A stretch of DNA of 64,000 bases. Source: Nitrospirota bacterium. Lineage in GTDB: Bacteria > Nitrospirota > Thermodesulfovibrionia > UBA6902. This document shows, in pieces, positions 40,891 through 49,555 of this stretch. Below the pieces are notes generated by a model, which searched no databases, was not told the DNA's origin, and saw only the letters and a list, made by a program, of their open reading frames with translations. The translations under genes and the position numbers were made by a program. The number at the start of each line of letters is the position of its first letter. The stretch's first letter is position 1. The DNA lies in NCBI GenBank assembly GCA_016207885.1, contig JACQZE010000006.1:62001-126000 (forward strand), in the 5' to 3' direction.

Positions 40891-40951
40891 TGCTCATTGC
40901 CATATCCACATTTTCTTTTTCAGCGAGAAGTTGCCTATGAAGATTATCCAT
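40844..40951 (-). pseudogene. hepT-like toxin gene truncated at the attC boundary
   Basis: From the ATG at 40949-40951, which overlaps the mntA stop, the frame reads MDNLHRQLLAEKENVDMAMSN. This resembles the N-terminal helix of HepT RNase toxins. Homology then ends exactly where attC begins (about 40884) and the frame runs through attC to a stop at 40844. The rest of hepT is not found on the far side of the cassette, so the toxin is destroyed. Confidence 0.55.
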
Positions 40952-41213
40952 AGATTTTCACTCCGGTCTCTTCCACAAGATTGTTAAACAACGTCTTCTT
41001 GGAAAGGTCTATCAGGTCAACAGGTTTTGATAAACGCTTAAACAGCTCCGCATAAAATTTAAAAAACAATCGCGGTTCTATCCCTTTTACAGCAATATCT
41101 ATATCGTTCGCCTCTTTGTCATTATCAACTGACGATCCGAAAAGGAAAACAGAAGCGACATTGATTTTTTTTGCACATTGTAAAATTATATTCTTATCAG
41201 CTTCAGTTATCAT
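40944..41213 (-). CDS. MntA-type minimal nucleotidyltransferase antitoxin
   Basis: 89 aa MNT fold. The signature GS(x)nDxD is present as FGSSVDNDKEANDIDIAV. MntA antitoxins AMPylate or polyadenylate the HepT RNase toxin. The downstream hepT overlaps its stop codon but is broken, so this antitoxin appears orphaned. Confidence 0.82.
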   Translation of the reverse strand: MITEADKNIILQCAKKINVASVFLFGSSVDNDKEANDIDIAVKGIEPRLFFKFYAELFKRLSKPVDLIDLSKKTLFNNLVEETGVKIYG

Positions 41214-41303
41214 TATTCTATCCCCCTATTTTTCAATAAACTTCATATTATTATATCAAAGCCCAAAGGAAGAAATATTTCACATCCAACATCTTCCCAC
41301 CCA

Positions 41304-41444
41304 TCACGACCTCTCCGCTTTCTTCAACAGCTTATATGTATCCTCATATATCCGCTCACGCGGGCCGATGGCGACTATCTCGATCACATTCCTGGCTTCT
41401 CTGTAAATGATCCTGAACCTGCCATTATGATAATCACTTGTCAA
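41304..41444 (-). pseudogene. RelE/ParE-type toxin, C-terminal remnant
   Basis: About 46 codons on the minus strand read GRFRIIYREARNVIEIVAIG, then PRERIYEDTYKLLKKA. This is the last two strands and terminal helix of RelE/ParE toxins (the RIIYR…V.VVAIG pattern). The N-terminal helices and any antitoxin are absent. The stretch 41214-41552 contains nothing else recognisable. Confidence 0.6.
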
Positions 41445-41552
41445 TAGAAAACTCCAATAGACTTATACAATTAGAGAATATGTCTGATATCTGCTATATT
41501 AGATTTAAACAATCTGAACATATTTGCATCCTGAAATAACCAGGGATTTAAA

Positions 41553-43019
41553 ATGGAAAACAAGGCTGAAAAAGCAACATTACCTTCTGAGTTACCTTTA
41601 CAGGCTGGCAACCCTGCGATGCCGGGTAATCAGAACTGTCATGACTGGGAAAACATTCTCGACAACATTACTGACATGATCACCATCCATGATATGAACT
41701 ACAATATCATTCATGCCAATAAGGCTGCTCAGAAACTGCTGAAGTTGCCATCCTTAAAACATACCGCGGCAAAATGTTTTTTACACTACCACGGGGAAGA
41801 TACCCCTCCTTCTGGATGCCCAAGCTGCGCATGTATCAATACAAAAGAACCTGTAACCTTTGAAAGGTTCGAGCCGTATCTGAACAAATTCCTTGAGATA
41901 AGGGCCATGCCGCAATTTAACAAAGAGAATCAGCTTATCGGTGTGATCCATATTGCCAGAGATATCACTGAACGCAAGCAGATGGAAGATGAGATAACCT
42001 CTCTCAAGAAACATCTTCTCACTGGAGAACTTGAGAATGAAGCGGCATTTTCATCGGTTGTTACAAGAAGCAAAAAGATGACGGCCATATTCCAATACAT
42101 TGAGTCTGTGGCCAAGTCGGAAAAACCGATCTTCATAACCGGTGAAACAGGAGTAGGCAAGGAACTTATCGCAAAGGCTGCTCACATCGCAAGCGGACTA
42201 ACAGGCAGCTTTATCGCTGTGAACGTTGCCGGGCTGGATGACACCATGTTTTCCGATACGCTCTTCGGCCACAAGAGAGGGGCGTTTACCGGGGCTGACA
42301 AGGAAAGGAAAGGATTGATCGTACAGGCATCAGGCGGAACTCTTCTTCTTGATGAGATCGGTGATTTACATATTTCATCTCAGGTTAAACTCCTCCGCCT
42401 TCTTGAAGAGCAGACTTACTATCCCCTCGGCTCGGATATTCCGGAGAAGAATAAAGCGCGGATCGTCGCGTGCTCCAATCAGGACATCGAGAAGCAGATG
42501 GAAGAAGGAAATTTCCGCAGGGATCTGTATTACCGCCTCTGTACGCACCATGTTCATATCCCGCCTCTGCGCGAACGACTGCAGGACATCCCTTTACTGG
42601 TCGAACATTTTCTGAAAGAGATATCATTCTGCATGAAGAAAAAGAAACCGGATGTCTCGCCTGAACTTATAACCCTGCTCTCAAACTATCACTTCCCGGG
42701 CAATGTGCGCGAGCTTCAGGCGATGGTGCATGACGCGGTCGCACTGCATAAATCCGGCCACCTGCATCTGGACAGTTTCAATGTTTACATTAAGCAGCGC
42801 CGCCCTCTTCCGAAATCAGCAGCAGCGCCGGCTGATGATAACTCCCCTTCCATTCGGGAAATGTTCGGACACTTCCCCACCTTAAAGGAGATAGAGAATC
42901 ATCTCGTATCAGAGGCTATGAAATTCTCGAATGACAACCAGGGCAATGCTGCGTCGCTTCTGGGTATTACGCGGCAGGCGCTCAACCAGCGGCTCAAGAA
43001 AACAAATCAAAACTCCTGA
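41553..43019 (+). CDS. PAS-containing sigma-54-dependent activator
   Basis: 488 aa. A PAS domain (about 31-140) carries a cysteine-rich insertion, CFLHYHGEDTPPSGCPSCAC, of the type found in redox or metal-sensing PAS domains. An AAA+ domain (about 165-395) has GETGVGKE, the sigma-54 contact loop GAFTGA, GGTLLLDEIGD and the R-finger region RRDLYYRL. A C-terminal Fis-type helix-turn-helix (NAASLLGITRQALNQRLKK) ends the protein. It probably controls the sigma-54 promoter 228 bp downstream. Confidence 0.94.
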   Translation: MENKAEKATLPSELPLQAGNPAMPGNQNCHDWENILDNITDMITIHDMNYNIIHANKAAQKLLKLPSLKHTAAKCFLHYHGEDTPPSGCPSCACINTKEPVTFERFEPYLNKFLEIRAMPQFNKENQLIGVIHIARDITERKQMEDEITSLKKHLLTGELENEAAFSSVVTRSKKMTAIFQYIESVAKSEKPIFITGETGVGKELIAKAAHIASGLTGSFIAVNVAGLDDTMFSDTLFGHKRGAFTGADKERKGLIVQASGGTLLLDEIGDLHISSQVKLLRLLEEQTYYPLGSDIPEKNKARIVACSNQDIEKQMEEGNFRRDLYYRLCTHHVHIPPLRERLQDIPLLVEHFLKEISFCMKKKKPDVSPELITLLSNYHFPGNVRELQAMVHDAVALHKSGHLHLDSFNVYIKQRRPLPKSAAAPADDNSPSIREMFGHFPTLKEIENHLVSEAMKFSNDNQGNAASLLGITRQALNQRLKKTNQNS

Positions 43020-43083
43020 TATTCTGCATCGTCATTTTATTTTTCTTCATTGATAGCCATCTTCCTGCAATTTTTCTTGCATG

Positions 43084-43099
43084 AGCAATAAATATTGCT
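43084..43099. promoter_or_regulatory. Candidate enhancer palindrome for the sigma-54 activator
   Basis: AGCAATA-AA-TATTGCT is a perfect 7-bp inverted repeat about 150 bp upstream of the -24/-12 promoter, a usual distance for an upstream activating sequence bound by a Fis-type domain. A second related palindrome (TGCT-N5-AGCA) lies at 43166-43178. Confidence 0.55.
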
Positions 43100-43246
43100 T
43101 TTAAAGAAACATTTATTTACAGGCAGTTAAGTGATATGTACTCTTTTTCCATAAAGTTTTATTTCTGCTCATATAGCAAGAACTAACATTAATAAACCAC
43201 CCCTAACTCTTTGATTTTAATAGACAGTTTAATGATTATGAATGAT

Positions 43247-43262
43247 TGGCACAGCCTTTGCT
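43247..43262 (+). promoter_or_regulatory. Sigma-54 promoter (-24/-12)
   Basis: TGGCAC-N5-TTGCT matches the -24/-12 consensus exactly, 52 bp before the ATG of the macro-domain gene. The rest of 43020-43246 is AT-rich non-coding DNA with the palindromes noted above. Confidence 0.88.
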
Positions 43263-43313
43263 TTTACCAAATTGATCTCAAGAAGCAAAACTCGATTCAA
43301 AAGGAGAAAACTT

Positions 43314-43856
43314 ATGCCAGTGCAAAAGCAGATCAAAAACAGCAAGCTTCGCATGGAGAAGGCTGATGTCACTGCTACGGAGGTTGACGCTGTCGTGTTC
43401 TATGCGCGGAGCGACTTGAAGCTCGGTTCCGGATTCGGGAACGCCATCGCGCTCAGGGGCGGGCCGACAGTAAGAAAGGAGCTGGAAAACCTCGGACCGC
43501 TGAATGTTACTGAGGCTGTATTTACCACTGCGGGAACCATGAAGGCTAAGCACATAATCCATGCGTGCGGGCCCAAGTTTCAGGAAAACGGCACAGATCA
43601 AAAACTGAAGGCCACTATTATCAACACCCTGAAGGTCGCGGAATCGATCGGCACGGAAAGCATCGCATTCCCTCCTATGGGAGCCGGGTTTTACGGGGTC
43701 CCGATAGATACAAGCGCCAAGATCACTATTGAAACGATCACAGATTATCTTAACAGCGGCTCAGAGATAAAAGATGTCATCATCTGCGCAAATGACAAGA
43801 GAGAGTATAACGCTCTTTTATCACAAATGAATGTCACGCAAAAAAAAGCAGTTTAA
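43314..43856 (+). CDS. Macro-domain protein
   Basis: 180 aa from the ATG at 43314 with AGGAG 7 nt upstream; an upstream in-frame ATG at 43242 would lie before the sigma-54 promoter and is rejected. It is a single macro domain: VDAVVFYARSDLKLGSGFGNAIALRGGPTV (ADP-ribose loop), then HIIHACGP and FPPMGAGFYGVP. Macro domains bind or hydrolyse ADP-ribose derivatives. It is the first gene of the operon with a membrane protein and an HdrD-like protein; the functional link is unknown. Confidence 0.9.
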   Translation: MPVQKQIKNSKLRMEKADVTATEVDAVVFYARSDLKLGSGFGNAIALRGGPTVRKELENLGPLNVTEAVFTTAGTMKAKHIIHACGPKFQENGTDQKLKATIINTLKVAESIGTESIAFPPMGAGFYGVPIDTSAKITIETITDYLNSGSEIKDVIICANDKREYNALLSQMNVTQKKAV

Positions 43857-43881
43857 AACAAAATAATGAAAAGGAGAATCC

Positions 43882-44568
43882 ATGAGTAATATATTACATT
43901 TTTCAGAACATACACTGCAGGAGATCGCCCTTGTGTTTATGGCAACCGTGTATTTCCTCAGGATCAAATGGTTCCTCAAGTGGACACTGGGTAAGGAGCG
44001 CCAGCCTGCGACCGGCATGGGAGATACCAATCCAAAGAAAGGCGCCCGTTATTCCCTGGGCATGATCATTAAGCCCTGGACAATGGAGAGTACCCGCACA
44101 AAGCCGTTCATGTATGCACAGTTCGTTCTGTTTCACCTTGGTGTCGTGGCTGCTATCGCGCTCTCATTTATTATCCCTTACGGCCCCGGGCTCCTGAAGT
44201 CCGCAGCGCTGGTTTCAGCTATTCAATTCATGACAGGCGCAGCGTTTATTGTTGGAATTATGAGAATTATCAGGAGGATCTCAAATCCGTACATGCGCGC
44301 CATCAGTTCTCCGGATGACCATTTTTCACTCATCCTCCTGACCTCATGGTTTGCCTTTGCATCCATGGCAGCCTCAAATGATATCTCCGGAGGTGAAGGC
44401 ATTATGCAGACCTTTTTCCTTCTGACCGCTTTCTTCCTTATGTACGTTCCATTCAGCAAGATCTCACACTATCTCTATTATCCTTTTACACGCACATATA
44501 TGGGAAGGAGTTTTGGCCGCAGGGGCGTATTCCCTCTCAGGAAAAAACCGGCTTACGATACGGTATAG
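43882..44568 (+). CDS. Membrane subunit of a putative redox complex
   Basis: 228 aa with about five hydrophobic segments (near 12-28, 82-100, 108-130, 150-165 and 175-195). Histidines in HLGVV and KISHYLYYPF could be haem ligands. Size, topology and position before an HdrD-like protein resemble the cytochrome-b-type subunits of Hmc/Tmc/Dsr or NarI-like complexes, but no family signature is certain. AAGGAG precedes the ATG. Confidence 0.7.
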   Translation: MSNILHFSEHTLQEIALVFMATVYFLRIKWFLKWTLGKERQPATGMGDTNPKKGARYSLGMIIKPWTMESTRTKPFMYAQFVLFHLGVVAAIALSFIIPYGPGLLKSAALVSAIQFMTGAAFIVGIMRIIRRISNPYMRAISSPDDHFSLILLTSWFAFASMAASNDISGGEGIMQTFFLLTAFFLMYVPFSKISHYLYYPFTRTYMGRSFGRRGVFPLRKKPAYDTV

Positions 44569-44623
44569 AGGCCATAAAATGCGATCACCAAGTTTTAACA
44601 ATATTAACTAACTGGAGGTTTAT

Positions 44624-45988
44624 ATGAATAATGGAAAGGATGTAAGATCTTACAAGGCGCAAAAAGTGATAGACCGCATGGGGCAGAAACTGTCGCGCCA
44701 GATCGTCGGCTCTCTGACAGCTTGCGTGCATTGCGGAATGTGCACGGACTCCTGCCACTATGTGCTTGCGAATCCGGGAGACCCTACTTATGCTCCTGCG
44801 TATAAGGCTGACCTGATAAGGAAGCTTTTTAAACACCACTATGACTGGACAGGAAAGGTCTTCCCGAAATGGGTAAAAGCAGGAAGCGTCTACACCGACC
44901 AGGAACTGGAAGAACTGAAAGACACGGTATTCGGCAAATGCACAAACTGCAGAAGATGCACGATCAACTGCCCGATGGGTGTTGACCTTGCGACCTTCAA
45001 CCGTATGGCGCGCGGGCTTCTCTGCCACGTCGGCATCATGCCCGAGGGTGTAGAGTATGTGGCAAAGGAACAGTGGGAGATCGGAAACCAGATGGGCGTA
45101 TTGAAAGAAGATTTTATCGGGACGATTGAGTGGCAGGAGGAAGAGCTGCAGGAAGAGATGCAGGACCCCACAGCTAAAATACCGATCGACAAGATGAACG
45201 CCGACATAGTCTATACCGTTAACCCTCGTGAAGTAAAACATGACCCGAGGTCGATACTTGATGCCGCAAAGATCTTTTACATGGCCGGAGAAAACTATAC
45301 CATGCCGAGCGAAGGATGGGACATGACAAACTTCGGCCTCTTCAACGGCGATGATGACCTGGGCGGCGCTGTCGCAGCCAGGGTATATGACAACGTGAGA
45401 GAACTGAAGGGCAAGAAACTGGTTATGTCAGAGTGCGGACACGGTTACCGTTCAACAAGGTGCGAAGGGCCTAACTGGGCAAAACAGGACATTGAATTTG
45501 AAGCTGAAAGTTCAGTCATTACCATGCTGAGATACATTAAAGAAGGAAAGATAAAAGTTGACAAAACTAAAAATCCGGGAAGCTATACCTTCCACGATTC
45601 CTGCAACAACGCAAGGAGCTGCGGACTGACCGAAGAGCCGCGTGAACTGCTCAGCCTTGTGGTCGAAGATTTCAGGGAGATGTATCCGAACCGCGCTGAG
45701 AATTATTGCTGTACCGGCGGCGGCGGCGCTATGTCAATGTCTGAATACAAGTCAAGAAGGCTGAAGTCCGGAAAGGTGAAAGCAGAACAGCTCAGTGCAA
45801 CAGGGGCAAAAGTCGTGGTCACATCCTGCCATAACTGCGTGGACGGATTAACAGATATCATCGGACACTATAATGTGGGAATGGGCGTTACACAGCTTGT
45901 GAACCTTGTGGCGAATGCGCTTGTCGTGGATGACAGGATCAGTGAGAATGCCATGAAGTATGCAGGCGAAGAGGCAGTGACAGCATAA
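44624..45988 (+). CDS. HdrD/TmcB-like iron-sulfur oxidoreductase subunit
   Basis: 454 aa. Two [4Fe-4S] motifs are present: CVHCGMCTDSC with a following His, and CTNCRRCTINCP. A C-terminal CCG domain follows (SCNNARSC, NYCCTGGGGAM and TSCHNC in the CxnCCGx33-38CxxC order). A first CCG-like domain is degenerate (only MSECGHGYRS retained). Such proteins accept electrons from a membrane quinol or cytochrome subunit, as HdrDE and TmcBC do. With the upstream membrane protein it probably forms a membrane redox complex under sigma-54 control. Confidence 0.88.
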   Translation: MNNGKDVRSYKAQKVIDRMGQKLSRQIVGSLTACVHCGMCTDSCHYVLANPGDPTYAPAYKADLIRKLFKHHYDWTGKVFPKWVKAGSVYTDQELEELKDTVFGKCTNCRRCTINCPMGVDLATFNRMARGLLCHVGIMPEGVEYVAKEQWEIGNQMGVLKEDFIGTIEWQEEELQEEMQDPTAKIPIDKMNADIVYTVNPREVKHDPRSILDAAKIFYMAGENYTMPSEGWDMTNFGLFNGDDDLGGAVAARVYDNVRELKGKKLVMSECGHGYRSTRCEGPNWAKQDIEFEAESSVITMLRYIKEGKIKVDKTKNPGSYTFHDSCNNARSCGLTEEPRELLSLVVEDFREMYPNRAENYCCTGGGGAMSMSEYKSRRLKSGKVKAEQLSATGAKVVVTSCHNCVDGLTDIIGHYNVGMGVTQLVNLVANALVVDDRISENAMKYAGEEAVTA

Positions 45989-46040
45989 ACGCAGTGAAAC
46001 CATATTCCAGCACTGCATTAAAGAGATGGGTATAACTATC

Positions 46041-46078
46041 AATGTATCCGGCAAAGCACCCGCAATGCCGGATACATT
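46041..46078 (+). terminator. Strong hairpin after the hdrD-like gene
   Basis: AATGTATCCGGCA pairs perfectly with TGCCGGATACATT (13 bp) around a 12-nt loop. It has only GATTT after it, so it may be a factor-assisted or bidirectional terminator. A smaller GCAGTG/CACTGC hairpin lies just before it. Confidence 0.6.
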
Positions 46079-46112
46079 GATTTAGCAGAAAATGCTCTGA
46101 TATACTCTTCAC

Positions 46113-46835
46113 ATGATTATTATTCCCGCGATAGACCTTAAGGACGGCAAATGTGTCCGTCTCCTGCAAGGCAAAAAAGAAGAGGTCACTGTCTATTCTG
46201 ATGACCCTGCCTCAATGGCAAAGCACTGGGCAGACCAGGGCGCTGAACTGCTTCATGTAGTTGACCTTGACGGCGCATTCACAGGAGTTCAGAAGAACCT
46301 TGATAAGATCGTTGCGATAAGAAAAGCTATCAACATCCCCATTGAAGTCGGCGGAGGTATAAGGGATATTGAAACGATAAAGAAACTCATTGACCTTGGA
46401 ATCGACAGGACTATCATAGGCACTTCTGCTATAAATCCAGAATTCATAATCAATGCATGCAAAAAATTCCCTGATAAAGTAATTGCCGGGATCGACGCGA
46501 AAGACGGCAAGGTCGCTCTCAAAGGCTGGGTTGAGGTCACTGGCCTTGATGCTCTGACCTTTGCAAAACAGATGGAATCCAACGGAGTCGCAGGGATCAT
46601 TTATACCGACATCTCAAGAGACGGCATGCTGACCGGGCCTAATATCGATGCGATGGCTAAAATGGCAGAGAACGTCCATATCCCGGTTATCGCGTCAGGC
46701 GGTGTATCCAAACTTGCTGATATAGGAAGCCTCGCAAACATAAAGAACCTTTGGGGTGTGATAACAGGCAAGGCTCTGTATGAAGGCACTATGAAATTAG
46801 ATGAAGCTATCGCCTTGGCAAAGGTAAATAATTAA
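46113..46835 (+). CDS. hisA: ProFAR isomerase
   Basis: 240 aa (beta-alpha)8 barrel. It has MIIIPAIDLKDGKCVRLLQG with the catalytic Asp, HVVDLDGAF, VGGGIRD, VTGLDALTFA and IYTDISRDGMLTGPN. It is followed directly by hisF with no gap. Confidence 0.97.
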   Translation: MIIIPAIDLKDGKCVRLLQGKKEEVTVYSDDPASMAKHWADQGAELLHVVDLDGAFTGVQKNLDKIVAIRKAINIPIEVGGGIRDIETIKKLIDLGIDRTIIGTSAINPEFIINACKKFPDKVIAGIDAKDGKVALKGWVEVTGLDALTFAKQMESNGVAGIIYTDISRDGMLTGPNIDAMAKMAENVHIPVIASGGVSKLADIGSLANIKNLWGVITGKALYEGTMKLDEAIALAKVNN

Positions 46836-47696
46836 ATGTTAGCCAAGAGAATCATCCCATGTCTTGATGTCAAAGACGGCAGAGTGGTCAAGGGAGTTAA
46901 CTTCCAAAACCTCGTTGATGCAGGTGACCCTGTTGAGAACGCAAAGTTCTATGACGAGCAGGGAGCGGATGAACTTGTATTCCTCGACATAACAGCCTCT
47001 CATGAAAAACGCAAAACAATCCTTGATGTCGTAGCACGGACAGCAAATGATGTCTTTATGCCTTTGACTGTCGGCGGCGGGATAAAGACAATAGAAGATA
47101 TCAGAGACCTTCTCAACGCAGGCTGCGATAAGGTATCGCTAAATACAACAGCTGTTCGCGATCCGTATTTCATCAAAAAGGCGTCAGAGAGATTCGGCAG
47201 CCAGTGCATCGTTGTGGCGGTCGATTCTAAAAGGGTCATACCGAATATGGAGTTCGAGCCTGATGAACCATGGCTTAACTGGCTGAGTGATCCATTCTTG
47301 AGTGAGGTAAAACTTACCCCCCCTTCGCCCCCCCTTAGTAAGGAGGGGGTATGGGCATTATCAACTCACGGAGGCAGAAAGATGAGGCGGCTTGACGCGA
47401 TCAAGTTTGCAAGAAAGATGGAGCAGCTCGGCGCAGGCGAGATACTTCTTACAAGTATGGACAGAGACGGAACCAAGATCGGTTTTGATATTGAACTTAC
47501 GAGGAAAATTGCTGAAGCTGTTTCAATCCCTGTTGTCGCATCCGGAGGCGTGGGCACGCTTGAGCACATGCGTGAAGGGCTTGTTGAAGGCAAAGCAGAC
47601 GCGGCGCTTGCAGCGTCAATATTTCACTACAGGGAATTTTCTATAAAAGAGACAAAGGAATACTTGAAATCAAAAGGCGTTCCGGTCAGGCTTTAA
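46836..47696 (+). CDS. hisF: Imidazole glycerol phosphate synthase cyclase subunit, with an internal extra peptide
   Basis: 286 aa against the usual 250-255. The core is canonical: [50 protein letters not shown] and VVASGGVGT. Between VAVDSKRV and STHGGRK, other HisF proteins have only a short turn and strand. Here roughly 30-35 extra residues appear, including [13 protein letters not shown], encoded by a palindromic C/G-tract repeat in frame. The insertion sits in a surface loop of the barrel, so activity may survive. The partner HisH is not in the window. Confidence 0.93.
   Translation: MLAKRIIPCLDVKDGRVVKGVNFQNLVDAGDPVENAKFYDEQGADELVFLDITASHEKRKTILDVVARTANDVFMPLTVGGGIKTIEDIRDLLNAGCDKVSLNTTAVRDPYFIKKASERFGSQCIVVAVDSKRVIPNMEFEPDEPWLNWLSDPFLSEVKLTPPSPPLSKEGVWALSTHGGRKMRRLDAIKFARKMEQLGAGEILLTSMDRDGTKIGFDIELTRKIAEAVSIPVVASGGVGTLEHMREGLVEGKADAALAASIFHYREFSIKETKEYLKSKGVPVRL
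47245..47365. repeat. Palindromic repeat inserted in frame in hisF
   Basis: CCCCCCTTAGTAAGGAGGGGG (47331-47349 region) is a palindrome with flanking C-tracts. Its translation, [10 protein letters not shown], is the typical peptide of this repeat family. It is related to the intergenic copy at 39914. The boundaries of the inserted segment are approximate. Confidence 0.7.
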
Positions 47697-48700
47697 TTCA
47701 TCACAATAGCGTACTGTTTTAATATCTCATCTGTTGCGGGCTTTACTTTCAGAGGATAAATTTCATCTCCCCTCTTTACCAATACATCTACTTCATCAAG
47801 GTTCTTCGCATCAGAATATCTTGCGCATAATGAAGCTGCGGTATTCAGTATCTCATCACTTTGCGCACCTGATACCAATGTGACAGGACTGCCGTAGCCG
47901 GGGACATGCATTGTGTAATCGGCATCTTCTACAAGTGATAAGATAGCGTCATTCTCCTCCTTCTTCCTTCCGACGATGACCTTGCATTCAGGAGAAAGCC
48001 TGAAGTGCCTGCCGAGCCTGAGGAGATTGATATCCTTGTATGAGGGATCACTTATATGAGAAAAGAGTTCCTTCAGCCTGAAAGAATAATTCGGCTCGGT
48101 GAGAAGACATCCGCCTGCAGGAGCAGGATATTCCGTCAGACCAAACTCAGCAGCAAGCGCCATCTGAGGTTTTCTTGACCTGCCGAAAAAATCATAAAGC
48201 AGATCACGATTGACCATCCCCTTCTCTTCCGGGATAGTTATCTTTAAATGTTTCGCAGTAAGCGGCCTGAGCACAAGTCCTTTTACATTCGCCTCTCTGT
48301 CGATCACAGGAAATGTGTCCCTCCTCTGGCTCATCGGCCTCTGTCCAATGACCTCGCCTGTCACAAGAAAATCAGCGCCAGACATCTCCATCATCGCCTT
48401 TGCCTCCCTGAGCATCAGTATCCTGCAGTCAAGGCATGGGTTCATGTTCCTGCCATGTCCAAACTTAGGATTTTTCACTATTTCCAGGAACTTATCAGAC
48501 AGATGTGAAAGTTTTACGTCAAAACCAAATTTCAGAGAAGCTGAGAACGGATCCTTGGAACATGATGATTTATCCCCGATACTGCACCCGAAATGGTTCA
48601 TGAATGTAATTGCGGTAACCTCAACACCCTGCTTCATTACTGCGAGTATCGCAAGTGTGCTGTCAAGTCCGCCTGAATATAATGCTATCGCTTTTGCCAT
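47693..48700 (-). CDS. PP-loop tRNA-thiolation-like protein (MnmA/ThiI-like with DUF814 tail)
   Basis: About 335 aa from the ATG at 48698-48700. It begins [19 protein letters not shown] with the PP-loop SGGLDS. CLDCR (about 96-100) and [13 protein letters not shown] are conserved in a MnmA-related family of anaerobes. The C-terminal part ([21 protein letters not shown]) looks like the RNA-binding NFACT-R/DUF814 module. It probably activates a tRNA or another substrate by adenylation for sulfur transfer; the target is uncertain. Convergent with hisF, overlapping 4 bp. Confidence 0.8.
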   Translation of the reverse strand: MAKAIALYSGGLDSTLAILAVMKQGVEVTAITFMNHFGCSIGDKSSCSKDPFSASLKFGFDVKLSHLSDKFLEIVKNPKFGHGRNMNPCLDCRILMLREAKAMMEMSGADFLVTGEVIGQRPMSQRRDTFPVIDREANVKGLVLRPLTAKHLKITIPEEKGMVNRDLLYDFFGRSRKPQMALAAEFGLTEYPAPAGGCLLTEPNYSFRLKELFSHISDPSYKDINLLRLGRHFRLSPECKVIVGRKKEENDAILSLVEDADYTMHVPGYGSPVTLVSGAQSDEILNTAASLCARYSDAKNLDEVDVLVKRGDEIYPLKVKPATDEILKQYAIVMN

Positions 48701-48814
48701 GTATGAAGGTAGCAAGTAAAGAGTTTATAAGTCAAGAAAGAGCTGTATGTAGGAGCGACGAGGGCAAGGGATATGCTATGGTGATTAGAGAAAAACTCTG
48801 TTGTTAGTCAACTT

Positions 48815-48988
48815 TTACTTCTTGTTTTTTTTGATAATCTCTTTGTAAATATCACTGGCTGTCTTGTTGTCAAAAAGCTTTTTCTTGATTTCAAGGTAGT
48901 CTGTCTTTTGAGACATGGTTTCCCTAAAGAAAAAAGCGGATTTTGTGATCCCTAAATTTTTCATACAGGTGTCAATATAAACTTTCAT
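48815..48988 (-). CDS. Small protein following an antitoxin; possible PIN toxin remnant
   Basis: 57 aa, ATG at 48986-48988 with a strong GGGAGAGGA Shine-Dalgarno. The first residues, MKVYIDTC, match the start of many PIN toxins, but the remainder (Lys-rich, ending EIIKKNKK) does not show the acidic triad. It is either a remnant after an internal deletion or an unrelated small protein. It lies 25 bp after the antitoxin-like gene. Confidence 0.5.
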   Translation of the reverse strand: MKVYIDTCMKNLGITKSAFFFRETMSQKTDYLEIKKKLFDNKTASDIYKEIIKKNKK

Positions 48989-49013
48989 TTTCCTCTCCCA
49001 CTGAATATTGCCT

Positions 49014-49196
49014 TCAAATCGCGTAAGCCTTCCTCCGAACTATTTTAACTGCGTTATCAATATCCTTCATCGTCAATTTAGTTTTCTTAAAAGCTTCTCC
49101 TGCGACTTTAAACGCTGCATCAAGCCTGTCCTGCGGGGAGAGAGCGGAAAGAATAAAATCATCAGGATTAATTTTCTTGGCTGTAGCCGTACTCAT
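49014..49196 (-). CDS. Antitoxin-like small protein
   Basis: 60 aa with a near-perfect AAAGGAGGTG Shine-Dalgarno before the ATG. The sequence (NPDDFILSALSPQDRLDAAF, AVKIVRRKAYA) resembles small antitoxins that precede PIN-type toxins. The following small gene could be what is left of the toxin. Confidence 0.55.
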   Translation of the reverse strand: MSTATAKKINPDDFILSALSPQDRLDAAFKVAGEAFKKTKLTMKDIDNAVKIVRRKAYAI

Positions 49197-49336
49197 TTTT
49201 GCACCTCCTTTTGGTTATTCTAACATAAACGGGTTTTGCGATTACTGCAAGATGAAAGAGGTTGTTGCAAACATAACTAAATAGATTCCTTGCAATGCCT
49301 GATTTGTGTATTGTATTGTAGTTCAGGAGGTGTGTT

Positions 49337-49555
49337 ATGAGAACAGTCTTATCCGTGAGTCTTCCTGAGAACATATCCAAGGAACTCGATAAATTTGCAA
49401 AGAACACAGGACGGAACAAGAGCGATATCATGAAGGAATCCTTGAGCCTGTTTCTATGGGAAATGAAGCTCCGTGCAGTACAGAAGAAGCTCGGGCCAAA
49501 GGCAAAGAAGCTCGGCATTGTAAGTGAAGAAGATGTTTTTAAAGCGATATCATGA
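49337..49555 (+). CDS. VapB-type ribbon-helix-helix antitoxin
   Basis: 72 aa. An N-terminal ribbon-helix-helix (MRTVLSVSLPENISKELDKF then RNKSDIMKESLSLFL) is followed by a toxin-binding tail (EEDVFKAIS). Its stop overlaps the start of the PIN toxin (ATGA). GGAGG precedes the ATG. Confidence 0.88.
   Translation: MRTVLSVSLPENISKELDKFAKNTGRNKSDIMKESLSLFLWEMKLRAVQKKLGPKAKKLGIVSEEDVFKAIS

Noticed and set aside
43242-43313. Upstream ATG extending the macro-domain protein by 24 codons
   Set aside because: The extension would overlap the sigma-54 promoter and lacks a ribosome-binding site; the ATG at 43314 has AGGAG.
44585-45241. 218-codon minus-strand frame opposite the HdrD-like gene
   Set aside because: It has Cys/His/Arg-rich random composition and covers both conserved 4Fe-4S motifs on the other strand.
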